From an uncultured Victivallales bacterium (GTDB lineage: Bacteria > Verrucomicrobiota > Lentisphaeria > Victivallales > UBA1829), in NCBI GenBank assembly GCA_934661375.1, contig CAKUJH010000026.1:1-50764 (forward strand): 50,764 nucleotides of DNA, written 5' to 3'. Both the position numbers and the translations under genes were made by a program. A model generated the notes under the pieces. That model searched no databases. It was not told the origin of the DNA and worked only from the letters and a program-made list of their open reading frames with translations. Shown in pieces: positions 25,007 to 32,730 of this stretch (positions are counted from its first letter, which is position 1; each line of letters begins with the position of its first letter).

Positions 25007-25717
25007 TTAATCCTTGCGCGGGTTGATGACTTTGACGGCGTCGCCGAAACGGCCGTAGGTCTTCTGGAACTTGGCAACGAAATCTTTGACGGTCATCTTT
25101 TCGAGATCTTCCGTGGCGGACTTGTTGACGAATTCCATCATTTTGCCGAGGTTGACAAACTGGTAGCCGATGACTTTGTCTTCATCATCGAGAGCCAGAC
25201 CGGTAACATATCCTTCCGCCATTTCGAGGTAGCGGACGCCTTTGGAGGCGGTGCTGTACATGGTTCCGGTAATGGAACGCAGCTGTTTGAGGTCTTCCAG
25301 TCCGGCACCGATGGGGAGACCGCCTTCAGAGAAGGCCGTCTGAGTGCGTCCGTAAACGATCTGGAGAAAGAGTTCGCGCATGGCAGTGTTGATCGCATCG
25401 CAGACCAGGTCGGTGTTGAGGGCTTCGAGAATGGTTTTGCCGGGGAGAATTTCGGCGGCCATGGCGGCAGAGTGGGTCATGCCGGAGCAGCCGATGGTTT
25501 CGACCAGTGCTTCCTGGATGATGCCGTCTTTGACGTTCAGGGTGAGTTTGCACGCTCCCTGCTGCGGGGCGCACCAGCCGACACCGTGGGTCAGACCGGA
25601 AATGTCTTTGATCTCCTTGGCTTTTGTCCAGGCGCCTTCCTGCGGGATCGGCGCGGGTCCGTGCTTGGGACCCTTGGCGACGCAGCACATCTGCTCGACT
25701 TCATGTGTGTAATTCAT
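25007..25717 (-). CDS. NifU/IscU-like iron-sulfur scaffold protein paired with GGGtGRT
   Basis: The 236-residue protein has an IscU-like block with ETIGCSGMTHSAAMAAEIL (cysteine 77), plus cysteines 11, 12, 49, 56 and 106. In IscU proteins equivalent cysteines hold a nascent Fe-S cluster. The C-terminal 100 residues lie outside the IscU fold and are typical of the version paired with GGGtGRT. The ATG at 25717 follows TGGAGAATATGCG. It is the first gene of a two-gene operon ending in a strong terminator. No cysteine desulfurase gene lies nearby. Confidence 0.85.
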   Translation of the reverse strand: MNYTHEVEQMCCVAKGPKHGPAPIPQEGAWTKAKEIKDISGLTHGVGWCAPQQGACKLTLNVKDGIIQEALVETIGCSGMTHSAAMAAEILPGKTILEALNTDLVCDAINTAMRELFLQIVYGRTQTAFSEGGLPIGAGLEDLKQLRSITGTMYSTASKGVRYLEMAEGYVTGLALDDEDKVIGYQFVNLGKMMEFVNKSATEDLEKMTVKDFVAKFQKTYGRFGDAVKVINPRKD

Positions 25718-25739
25718 CGCATATTCTCCATTGTTTACG

Positions 25740-25767
25740 ATGTTAGAGGGTTGCATAACGAATTCAA
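25740..25767 (-). promoter_or_regulatory. Candidate promoter of the NifU-like/GGGtGRT operon
   Basis: On the minus strand TTGAAT (25762-25767) and TAACAT (25740-25745) have the 16-bp spacer seen elsewhere in the window, 23 bp upstream of the start codon. Confidence 0.45.
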
Positions 25768-25918
25768 TATATTAATTTACTGCCGAATCTCTGTTTTTTC
25801 AAGCGGGAAATATTGCGGAGACGGGGAAAATTTCAAGGAAGTTGACTGGATGAATGGCAGAATATGTGCTGTCGGCTGGATGGAAGCTGGAACAGATAAG
25901 TTTTCTGAAAATCTCTTT

Positions 25919-26326
25919 TCAAAGTCCGGTGTCGTCAAGTTCAAAACGGACATTTTCTTCCGGACCGGTGTTTTTTGCCGCCGCTCTTTTTCCGGCGACT
26001 GTATCCCAGAGCGCGGTCAATGCCCGCAGCTGATCGGCGGATTTGTCGGATTGCGAAACAATGGCAATGTATTTTTCCTTGATCCATGCTTCATCCGCGA
26101 TACATTGTTCCGCCTGTAAACGGCGCAATTCGCGGATCCTCCGGTTGATTTCCGGATTTTCCAGCAGATGCCTGAGGCGTCCCGGACTGATTTTGTAGCC
26201 CGCTTTCATTGCCGCTTCGGCTGGACGCCCCCAGCATTCCAGCGCGCAGATGCGGCAGAACTGCTCCTGTTTCCGCGTGAGCCGCGGACGGTTTTCTTTC
26301 TGAATTTTTCCTTTCGATGTTTTCAT
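25919..26326 (-). CDS. Phage terminase small subunit-like protein, orphan
   Basis: The 135-residue protein resembles terminase small subunits: LTRKQEQFCRICALECWGRP, then AAMKAGYKISPGRLRHLLENPEI, the helix-turn-helix and linker used to bind phage packaging sites. The C-terminus is acidic. A good ribosome binding site (AAAGGAGTTCAA) precedes the ATG. No large terminase, portal or capsid gene is nearby, and neighbours are metabolic. It could be a prophage relic or a helix-turn-helix protein put to other use. It follows the GH20 terminator, so it is probably transcribed separately. Confidence 0.7.
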   Translation of the reverse strand: MKTSKGKIQKENRPRLTRKQEQFCRICALECWGRPAEAAMKAGYKISPGRLRHLLENPEINRRIRELRRLQAEQCIADEAWIKEKYIAIVSQSDKSADQLRALTALWDTVAGKRAAAKNTGPEENVRFELDDTGL

Positions 26327-26372
26327 TTGAACTCCTTTCCGATGCGGTGCGGAACGTCAAATGGAACACCTG

Positions 26373-26409
26373 AAAAAACGGAACGGACTCCATTCAGAAA
26401 TCCGTTCCG
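26373..26409 (-). terminator. Intrinsic terminator after the GH20 gene
   Basis: CGGAACGGA (26379-26387) pairs with TCCGTTCCG (26401-26409). On the minus strand the stem is followed by six T residues. Confidence 0.8.
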
Positions 26410-26420
26410 CTGAAAAAGAT

Positions 26421-27905
26421 TCAAAGCGGCTGATTCGGGAATTTTCCGGGATCGACCTGATCCTGACTCCATCCTGTCTGTTCGTAATGCACGATATTCA
26501 TATCCCAGCCGACTTGCCGCATATGCTGCGCCACCGCCAGCCGGAGCGCCAGGGTGGTGTCATGGGCTTTTTCCGGATTCCATGCTGCCGCCGCCGTGAT
26601 GCCCAGCGCATGGCAGTGGCGCGAGAAATGATAGATATGCCAGGTGGTTTCCAGCATACCGAACATGCCGGAACGTTCCGCATATTTGCCGATGCTCAGC
26701 GTGCCGGCGGCATTCTGCCACGGACAGCCCAGCACGTCGAATTTTTCCTGCTGGAAGAACTGCATGGTCGGCCAGACTTGTTCCTTGTCTTCGGGGTTGG
26801 CGTGTTCGCCGTACTGCCAGTCGGCAATGATGATGTCGCGCGGCAGTTCCTTGTACAGCTGGTCGAGCTGGTGTTCCGGCAGACCGCAGACAATATAGCC
26901 TTTCCAGCGGGGATCGCCCTGTTTGAGCAGCATGTCATGCCACATGATGACTCGTGCGCCCTGTTCTGCCAGCAGGTCACGGAAATACCGAATATGATCC
27001 TTCACCAGATCTTTCAGAACTTTTCTGCGACAGTTGCGGCAGGTCCCGATGTTGTCCGCTTCATCGCAGCCGATGTGGAAGAACGGCGGATGTTCATAGA
27101 ATTCATCCAGTTCCAGTACCAGGTCGGTCAGGATGCGGCGGGTTTCCGGGTTGGTGAGACACCAGGTCCAGCCTTCCGGTTCGAACAGCGGCTGAAGCGC
27201 CGGATTGTAATCCAGAATGGCGTGTTTCCCCGTAATGGAACGCGACGCCGAAGCATGACCCAGCAGATTGAACTGCGGAATCAGGGTGATGCCCAGTTCC
27301 CTGCCCAGATGAATCAGCCGTTTGAGGTCCTGCCGGCTGATCTTGCGGTCCGTCCAGCCCATTTCCGGATGTGATTCAAAGGGAAAGACGCCCCAGGTTT
27401 CAATGACGGCGTAATTGAATTTGTGATATGCCGCCAGACGGAGCTGTTTTTCGATGTCCCACAGCGGCGTTTCCGGAAAAATGCAGAAATGAATGCCGCG
27501 GAACGGCATCGCCGGTTTGTCATGAATGGAACACTGCACCAGAAAATAGCCGGAGACTTTTTCCGTGCCGCGCTGAACTTCCGCCAGCTGCCGCAGAGTC
27601 TTGAATGCGTTCAGCATACCTGCCTCATCATCAGCGGTGATGGTCAGTTCCGTTTCCGTGATTTCAAGCTGATATGCTTCCGGGCCGAGTTTTTTTTCGG
27701 CGGCGCACACGGTGATGGACGGAAAAATTTTCCAGTAATCTTCCGCCAGCTGCTGCGCTCTGGCAACCGGCCGGGCGGTCCCGTCCAGATTCAGGATCAT
27801 GCGGCAGCCGTCCTGAAGCAGATACTCGGCTCCGTCGCGGAAACTGATTTCCTGCGGAACAGGAATCAGACGTTCGGTCAGTATTTTGATTTCGTGAGAA
27901 TCCAT
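26421..27905 (-). CDS. GH20-family beta-N-acetylhexosaminidase
   Basis: GH20 enzymes release terminal beta-GlcNAc or GalNAc by substrate-assisted catalysis. The 494-residue protein has the N-terminal alpha/beta domain (about 1-130) and a TIM barrel. The catalytic pair Asp281-Glu282 lies in FHIGCDEADN, matching the family HxGxDE block with Cys in place of the second Gly. Two Cys-x-x-Cys-like residues follow (GTCRNCRRK). No signal peptide is present, so it is cytoplasmic. It starts 7 bp after the serine hydrolase gene and is probably cotranscribed with it. Confidence 0.9.
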   Translation of the reverse strand: MDSHEIKILTERLIPVPQEISFRDGAEYLLQDGCRMILNLDGTARPVARAQQLAEDYWKIFPSITVCAAEKKLGPEAYQLEITETELTITADDEAGMLNAFKTLRQLAEVQRGTEKVSGYFLVQCSIHDKPAMPFRGIHFCIFPETPLWDIEKQLRLAAYHKFNYAVIETWGVFPFESHPEMGWTDRKISRQDLKRLIHLGRELGITLIPQFNLLGHASASRSITGKHAILDYNPALQPLFEPEGWTWCLTNPETRRILTDLVLELDEFYEHPPFFHIGCDEADNIGTCRNCRRKVLKDLVKDHIRYFRDLLAEQGARVIMWHDMLLKQGDPRWKGYIVCGLPEHQLDQLYKELPRDIIIADWQYGEHANPEDKEQVWPTMQFFQQEKFDVLGCPWQNAAGTLSIGKYAERSGMFGMLETTWHIYHFSRHCHALGITAAAAWNPEKAHDTTLALRLAVAQHMRQVGWDMNIVHYEQTGWSQDQVDPGKFPNQPL

Positions 27906-27912
27906 AAAAAAA

Positions 27913-29136
27913 TCATCCTTGTTCAGAAAGAAAGTTGGGGTTGGAAAGTGCTTCAATGACACGGAAGCGATCCGTCTTGGCACGGTCATAATCTCCGCAT
28001 CGGGTGGTCAATACCACTGCAAAGAAATCATTCCTGAAATCCATGAACAATGTCTGTCCGCTCCACCCGGAATGCAGCAGTGAAGTCCCGAATGAGCTGC
28101 CCGGCATATGACTGTCGCAGATGACCCAGCCGAACCGCCGGTATCCATCGGTTGCCGAACCGCGGTCCGGTGCAATTTGCGCGAAGGCATCTTCCGAAAA
28201 GATCCTTTGTCCGCCGGGGGCGGTTCCGTGCCGGAGATAACAGCGGAGAAGTTTTGCCAGGTCTTCGGCGGAGGAAAACATTCCGGCGTTCCCGGTGGAT
28301 ATTCCATCGCGCCAGAGCCGGCACGCGACAAAATCCGAAATCATGCCTGGTCTGTCGGTTCCGATGGTTTGCGCCAGACGTTCCGGCGGAATATGTTTCA
28401 GCGGACTGCCCAGCGAGGAATCGTTCATTTCCAGCGGCAGGAAAATTTCCTTCCGGCAGAATTCCGCAAACGGAACTCCGGTGATTTTTTCGACAATCTG
28501 CCCGAGCAGAATGTAATTCCAGCAGGCATAATGTGCGTTTATGGTTCGCGGATGCGGCGGCGGAAGCGTCAGGACTTTTTCCAGCATTTTTCTGCCGGAT
28601 TCATCGAAATACGGACGGGATTCGCCCGGCAGTTCGTAAAATCCGGAACAGTGATTCGCCAGATCCCGCACGGTAACCGCCTCTTTCAGTTTCGCCCGGT
28701 ATTCCGGAAGATATTCCGTGAACGGCCGGTCAAAATCAATGAGTCCGCGCGAATGGCAGACCAGCAACGCCGTGATGCAGGCGGCGGCTTTCGTGACGCT
28801 GGCAATATCGATCACGGTGTCGGTACGCATGAGTACTTTATGGCTGTTGTCCGCAAAACCGAAACTGTTCTTATACAGATCCTGTTCCAGAGTTCCGGAA
28901 AAAACTGCCGAACCATTGATTATGCCATCGCTGATTTCGCTTTCGAAAATTTTCTGAACCGTATTCATCTCATTTTCCCTTCTATGATAGGTTTTGTCAA
29001 GCTCCAGCACGGCGCTGGCGGTTGCGGCGATTTTCTCCTCCGTGAAGAGCGCGCATCCGGACAGGGTTGCCATGCCGAGTGCGAAGGCGGCGAGCATGGA
29101 GATGACGAGGGCGAGTTTCTGTTTTCTGGTCTGCAT
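27913..29136 (-). CDS. Serine hydrolase of the class C beta-lactamase/penicillin-binding family, lipoprotein
   Basis: The 407-residue protein has a lipoprotein signal ending LSGC (Cys28) and the SxxK nucleophile motif Ser113-V-T-Lys116 (DIASVTKAA). A YACWNYILLG block stands where YSN is usual, and HSGWSG corresponds to the KTG/HxG box. The family covers beta-lactamases, esterases and D-aminopeptidases. Cys205 in place of Asn in the YxN motif is odd. A second start at 28968, with AAGGGAAA upstream, would give a cytoplasmic form without the lipoprotein head. The upstream start (29136, AAAAGGAACAACTC) is preferred because a consensus promoter serves it. GH20 follows 7 bp downstream. Confidence 0.82.
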   Translation of the reverse strand: MQTRKQKLALVISMLAAFALGMATLSGCALFTEEKIAATASAVLELDKTYHRRENEMNTVQKIFESEISDGIINGSAVFSGTLEQDLYKNSFGFADNSHKVLMRTDTVIDIASVTKAAACITALLVCHSRGLIDFDRPFTEYLPEYRAKLKEAVTVRDLANHCSGFYELPGESRPYFDESGRKMLEKVLTLPPPHPRTINAHYACWNYILLGQIVEKITGVPFAEFCRKEIFLPLEMNDSSLGSPLKHIPPERLAQTIGTDRPGMISDFVACRLWRDGISTGNAGMFSSAEDLAKLLRCYLRHGTAPGGQRIFSEDAFAQIAPDRGSATDGYRRFGWVICDSHMPGSSFGTSLLHSGWSGQTLFMDFRNDFFAVVLTTRCGDYDRAKTDRFRVIEALSNPNFLSEQG

Positions 29137-29174
29137 GAGTTGTTCCTTTTGAGTTTAGCTGACATTCAACAGGA

Positions 29175-29202
29175 AATATAGCGGAGAGTTTGTTTTTTGC
29201 AA
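29175..29202 (-). promoter_or_regulatory. Promoter of the serine hydrolase-GH20 operon
   Basis: On the minus strand TTGCAA (29197-29202) and TATATT (29175-29180) have a 16-bp spacer, 38 bp upstream of the start at 29136. Confidence 0.65.
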
Positions 29203-29204
29203 AC

Positions 29205-29240
29205 GGAAAAAAGAAGACCTGAAAATTTTCAGATCTTCTT
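29205..29240 (-). terminator. Intrinsic terminator ending the seven-gene operon
   Basis: A long stem (29211-29240, AAGAAGA-CCTGAAAA against TTTTCAG-ATCTTCTT with one mismatch) is followed on the minus strand by six T residues, just after the Gfo/Idh gene. Confidence 0.85.
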
Positions 29241-29246
29241 TCCGGC

Positions 29247-30329
29247 TCAGACGCAGACTTTTGCGGGAAGTCCGGACTGGACGCTGGCATAACAGGCGTT
29301 CATGCAGTCGATGGTGCGCCGATGCCATTTGAGGTTGATTTTCGGCTGTTTGTGATTGCGGATGCAGTCCACAAATTCGTCGATCAGTCCGATCCATTCA
29401 TCGAAGTACGTGTACTGGACCGTATAGCGGTCATTCGGTGCGCCGTTGTGATAGACGTTCGGACCGAAGCAGTCGCACATGATGGTTCCTTTTTCACCGG
29501 TGATGGTCACGTTGACTTCCATGCGTTTCGGGAAAACTTCCCAGCCGGGGGCGGGGACTTTCAGCCGTTCTTCCATGCGGGACCAGGAGGGGTCGAACAG
29601 GAAGGAGACGCCGTTTTTCATTTTGCCGTTGACCAGAATCATGTCTTCGACTTCGAGTTCGGGCCGCAGGTTCGGGGCGACTTCCGAATAAACGTAATCG
29701 AAATCGGAACCCGTCAGCCAGCGGATCAGGTCGAAGATGTGCGGATGGTCGCACAGTGCGCCGCCGCGGAAACGGGGATCGCCCGCGCGCAGCGGAACCC
29801 GGCTGCCGTAACTGGCTTCCGGGCTGCCCTGCCACGGAAACGCCCACACCGGCGACAGCGTGATGTTGGTCGCCTGAACGGACAGAATCTTGCCGATTTC
29901 GCCGTCGGCAATCAATTTCTGGAGACGTTTCACCACGGGGTTGTAGTGCATTTCCAGTTCAACCTGGCAGACAATGCCGGCTTTGTCGACCATTTCAATC
30001 ATTTCGTCATATTCTTTCGGATTGAAAGTCGGGATCTTCATGGAAAGAATATGCACGCCGCGCTCGGCGCAGAGTTTCATTTCTTTAAGATGCTGATCGT
30101 TGGCGGAGGCAATCACGACTGCTTCAATGTCGGGGTGTTTTTCAAACATCTCCCCGGCGGAAAGATAGCAGGGAACGCCGTTGTCGTAAAGGTCATAAAC
30201 ATCTTTGGCGCGCTGGTCGGCGGCGCAGGATGCAACCCAGTCCAGTTTGGAATTTTCCCGCAGAGTCTGGTAATATTTGCGGGTATGACCGTGGGTCAGA
30301 GCCATCATGGCAATTTTTACAGGTTTCAT
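29247..30329 (-). CDS. Gfo/Idh/MocA-family oxidoreductase
   Basis: The 360-residue protein has an N-terminal Rossmann domain (VKIAMMALTHGHTRKYY, then IEAVVIASANDQHLKEM) and the C-terminal alpha/beta domain of the family (GDPRFRGGALCDHPHIFDLIRWLTG). Such enzymes oxidise or epimerise sugars with NAD(P). The glycine-rich loop is unusual, MALTHGHT rather than GxGxxG. The usual EKP motif is MKIP, so the catalytic Lys-Pro pair is shifted or altered. It is the last gene of the operon, 2 bp after the unknown protein gene, and is followed by a terminator. Confidence 0.87.
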   Translation of the reverse strand: MKPVKIAMMALTHGHTRKYYQTLRENSKLDWVASCAADQRAKDVYDLYDNGVPCYLSAGEMFEKHPDIEAVVIASANDQHLKEMKLCAERGVHILSMKIPTFNPKEYDEMIEMVDKAGIVCQVELEMHYNPVVKRLQKLIADGEIGKILSVQATNITLSPVWAFPWQGSPEASYGSRVPLRAGDPRFRGGALCDHPHIFDLIRWLTGSDFDYVYSEVAPNLRPELEVEDMILVNGKMKNGVSFLFDPSWSRMEERLKVPAPGWEVFPKRMEVNVTITGEKGTIMCDCFGPNVYHNGAPNDRYTVQYTYFDEWIGLIDEFVDCIRNHKQPKINLKWHRRTIDCMNACYASVQSGLPAKVCV

Positions 30330-30331
30330 GA

Positions 30332-31072
30332 TTATTTCTCCTTCGTGTAAATGACCGGCTTGCCGCTCTTTTCCGTCGCCAGGGCGTCGGCAGTCTGCTG
30401 AATGAGTTTTGCATCAATTCTGTTCCATTCCGCGGCGAGGGCGGGATCGGAAAGAACCGCGTAAGCGGCGCGGATCAGCAGGATTTCTTCGGTTTCGAAA
30501 CCGAACAGTTCCGTGTCAATGTCGGTGAACCGTTTTTCGCCGTCCGCCGTGAACTGGTAGATGGACGCCTGCGGGACCTGGGTATCGACAGTGCGGTCGC
30601 ACGCCACGCCGCGGCGGGCGATGATTTCGTGACGGTCCATCTCCTCTGCGCCGGAGGGCAGGGCGGCGGAACATTCCACGGAACAGCTTTTGCCGTCGAA
30701 CAGTTTGATGACCAGATTGGCGGTCTTTCCGCCGGTCACGGCGAAAATCGACTTGATTTCCGATTCGCCCAGATACGCGCAGAGATCCAGTTCGCGGTAA
30801 AGCAGTTTTTCCAGTGCTTTATCCGACACCATCCAGGCGAACCGCAGGGTGGAAACCCCTTCCAGCGTTTTGCCGTCAATGATTTTTTTGAGTTCCACAA
30901 AACGGCGTTCGATCCGCCACGGCAGCAGCTTGACCAGCGTTCCGTCATTCATTTTCAGTTCGGCGGCGGCTCCGATGGAGCCTTCTGCACTTGCAGCCAG
31001 TACGCCGTCCGCCTGAACCGCATACTTTTCGCGGAGCCATTGCAGCGCCGCATTCATTTCTTTCAGTTTCAT
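30332..31072 (-). CDS. Conserved-looking protein of unknown function in the carbohydrate operon (246 aa)
   Basis: The protein is soluble, with alternating strands and helices and no signal peptide. The C-terminal half (EIIARRGVACDRTVDTQVPQ, then DTELFGFETEEILLI) vaguely resembles the second domain of Gfo/Idh proteins. The Rossmann half is absent, and I cannot place it in a family. AAGGAGTGAAGAAAT precedes the ATG. The gene stops 2 bp before the Gfo/Idh start, so the two are tightly coupled. A partner or substrate-binding subunit role is inference. Confidence 0.7.
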   Translation of the reverse strand: MKLKEMNAALQWLREKYAVQADGVLAASAEGSIGAAAELKMNDGTLVKLLPWRIERRFVELKKIIDGKTLEGVSTLRFAWMVSDKALEKLLYRELDLCAYLGESEIKSIFAVTGGKTANLVIKLFDGKSCSVECSAALPSGAEEMDRHEIIARRGVACDRTVDTQVPQASIYQFTADGEKRFTDIDTELFGFETEEILLIRAAYAVLSDPALAAEWNRIDAKLIQQTADALATEKSGKPVIYTKEK

Positions 31073-31095
31073 ATTTCTTCACTCCTTGGTTAGAG

Positions 31096-31956
31096 TTAAA
31101 AAGTATCTGCAATCGGGAACAGCAGGGTTCCCTGTTTCACTTCCGCTGTCGCACGGATCATGCGGTCCGTCTGAATCTGCGGCAGGTTCAGCATGAGTTT
31201 GTTGTCATTGTGTCCGCCCTGGACCGGCACAAACTGCCGGACCGGATGTTCCGGATCTGCCGAAAAGGCTTCGAGCAGCTGTCCCTTCCGGTAAAGGAAA
31301 TAAGTATTGCCGTCCAAAGCCCACTCATGTTCCGGTTCCGCAAAAAGTTCCAGCCAGGTCTTGACGGATCTCCGGCACTTGCCGTTGAAGCTGCCGCCCT
31401 GACGGTAAATATCCCGGACAAGCTGGAAGTTTTTTTCCTCCGGCGTTTCCGCTTCCCGCTTTCCGGACAGATATTCCGGATGCAGGGCGGACAGGTTCAG
31501 CCGGAACGTTTCGTGCGCGGGAAAATCTTCTGTGCGGATTTCCCGGCTGCGGTCCGGTTCATAGAGCTGCCAGCCCATCGAAAGATATACGCCCGGCTTG
31601 TCCGTGTAGAGCGGCATCATGGGACAGTCCGCATACTGTTCGCGGCAGAACTGCAGGGCAAACTGCTGAAGCTGCCGCGCATAACCTCGTCCCCGGAAAT
31701 CGGGATCGACCCCGACGTCGCAGAGTCCGCCGCAGGATACCGTTTCGCCGTCCAGCAGAAAAGTGTACTCATGCACGCCGACAGTCCCGATCATCTGTCT
31801 GTTCACGCTGGCGCAGAACAGGGTCAGGTCATACGGAAACGACTTCATGCCGCGTTCCAGCCGCGGCGTCCAGAAATCCGGAAAACAGCGCAGCAGGAGC
31901 GGAGTCAGTTCGTCGAAATCCGAAAGCGGAAATTCCTTTATGATCAGCTCTGCCAT
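31096..31956 (-). CDS. GNAT-family acetyltransferase (Eis-like length)
   Basis: The 286-residue protein has an N-terminal GNAT domain with CDVGVDPDFRGRGYARQL, the acetyl-CoA-binding motif A. It is followed by a long C-terminal extension that would form a second domain, as in Eis-type enzymes. The target is unknown. Its position between a sugar isomerase and an oxidoreductase suggests an amino sugar. It starts 3 bp after the SIS gene with only a weak ribosome binding site, which points to translational coupling. Confidence 0.82.
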   Translation of the reverse strand: MAELIIKEFPLSDFDELTPLLLRCFPDFWTPRLERGMKSFPYDLTLFCASVNRQMIGTVGVHEYTFLLDGETVSCGGLCDVGVDPDFRGRGYARQLQQFALQFCREQYADCPMMPLYTDKPGVYLSMGWQLYEPDRSREIRTEDFPAHETFRLNLSALHPEYLSGKREAETPEEKNFQLVRDIYRQGGSFNGKCRRSVKTWLELFAEPEHEWALDGNTYFLYRKGQLLEAFSADPEHPVRQFVPVQGGHNDNKLMLNLPQIQTDRMIRATAEVKQGTLLFPIADTF

Positions 31957-31959
31957 GAG

Positions 31960-32718
31960 TTACAGACTCTTCACCAGCGGTTTGTATTTTTTCAGATATG
32001 CGGCGTTTTTTTCGTCGCCGCCCGGAGCGTTCGCACTGTTCCAGACCGGCGGGATGATGCCGCGTTCCAGGCAGATGTTGCAGCATTCGATTTCCAGCAG
32101 ATGTGCGATCGTGAAATCCACCACGTTAGAGACCGGCGCAATCGGTGTGTCGAGTCCGGGGATGTTCACAATGGCGTCGCCGACCGGATTGTAATCGTCG
32201 ATGCAGACGTCGGCAAAGTCGAACAGATTCTTGCCGGAAGGATGCCGGATGAAATGATCTGCCGGCATTTCCTTCTGCCAGTATGAGCTGGCGACCGCAA
32301 TGATTTTGCCGCCGCGTTTTTTGATTTCCATGGCGGCGTCGATCGTGGCGGGATTGATTCCGATGTTATGGAAAATAATGACCAGATCGTCCTGTTTTAA
32401 ATCATAATATCTGATGATGGACGTTCCGAAATTGACGGTGCGTTCGAGTTCCAGGTATTTGAGGGCCTGATTGAAAACCGACAATGCGGTTTCCATCAGC
32501 GGGTTGATGTTGGCGAGACCGCCGGCGCGGAAGAACATTTCTCCCATGGCGAGCGTGGTATGCCCGCCGCCGGCGTACACATTGATGAGCCTGTCATTGG
32601 CAATGGCGTCCGCCATCAGTTCCGCCGCCTTGCGGATATTGCCGCCCTGTTTTTCGACAACTTCGCGGATGTTGGCGATTGCTTTGTCCACGTACCCGTG
32701 ATCGTTGATTCCTGCCAT
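31960..32718 (-). CDS. SIS-domain sugar isomerase-like protein
   Basis: The 252-residue protein has the phosphosugar-binding SIS fold. RLINVYAGGGHTTLAMGEMFFRAGG holds the first phosphate loop, QDDLVIIFHNIGINPATIDAAMEI the second strand and loop, and GGKIIAVASSYW follows. The type matches the sugar-isomerase-domain proteins linked to amino-sugar catabolism. It probably isomerises or binds a sugar phosphate released by the operon glycosidases. AAAGGAAAATCGCC precedes the ATG. The GH89-like gene ends 12 bp upstream. Confidence 0.85.
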   Translation of the reverse strand: MAGINDHGYVDKAIANIREVVEKQGGNIRKAAELMADAIANDRLINVYAGGGHTTLAMGEMFFRAGGLANINPLMETALSVFNQALKYLELERTVNFGTSIIRYYDLKQDDLVIIFHNIGINPATIDAAMEIKKRGGKIIAVASSYWQKEMPADHFIRHPSGKNLFDFADVCIDDYNPVGDAIVNIPGLDTPIAPVSNVVDFTIAHLLEIECCNICLERGIIPPVWNSANAPGGDEKNAAYLKKYKPLVKSL

Positions 32719-32730
32719 GGCGATTTTCCT

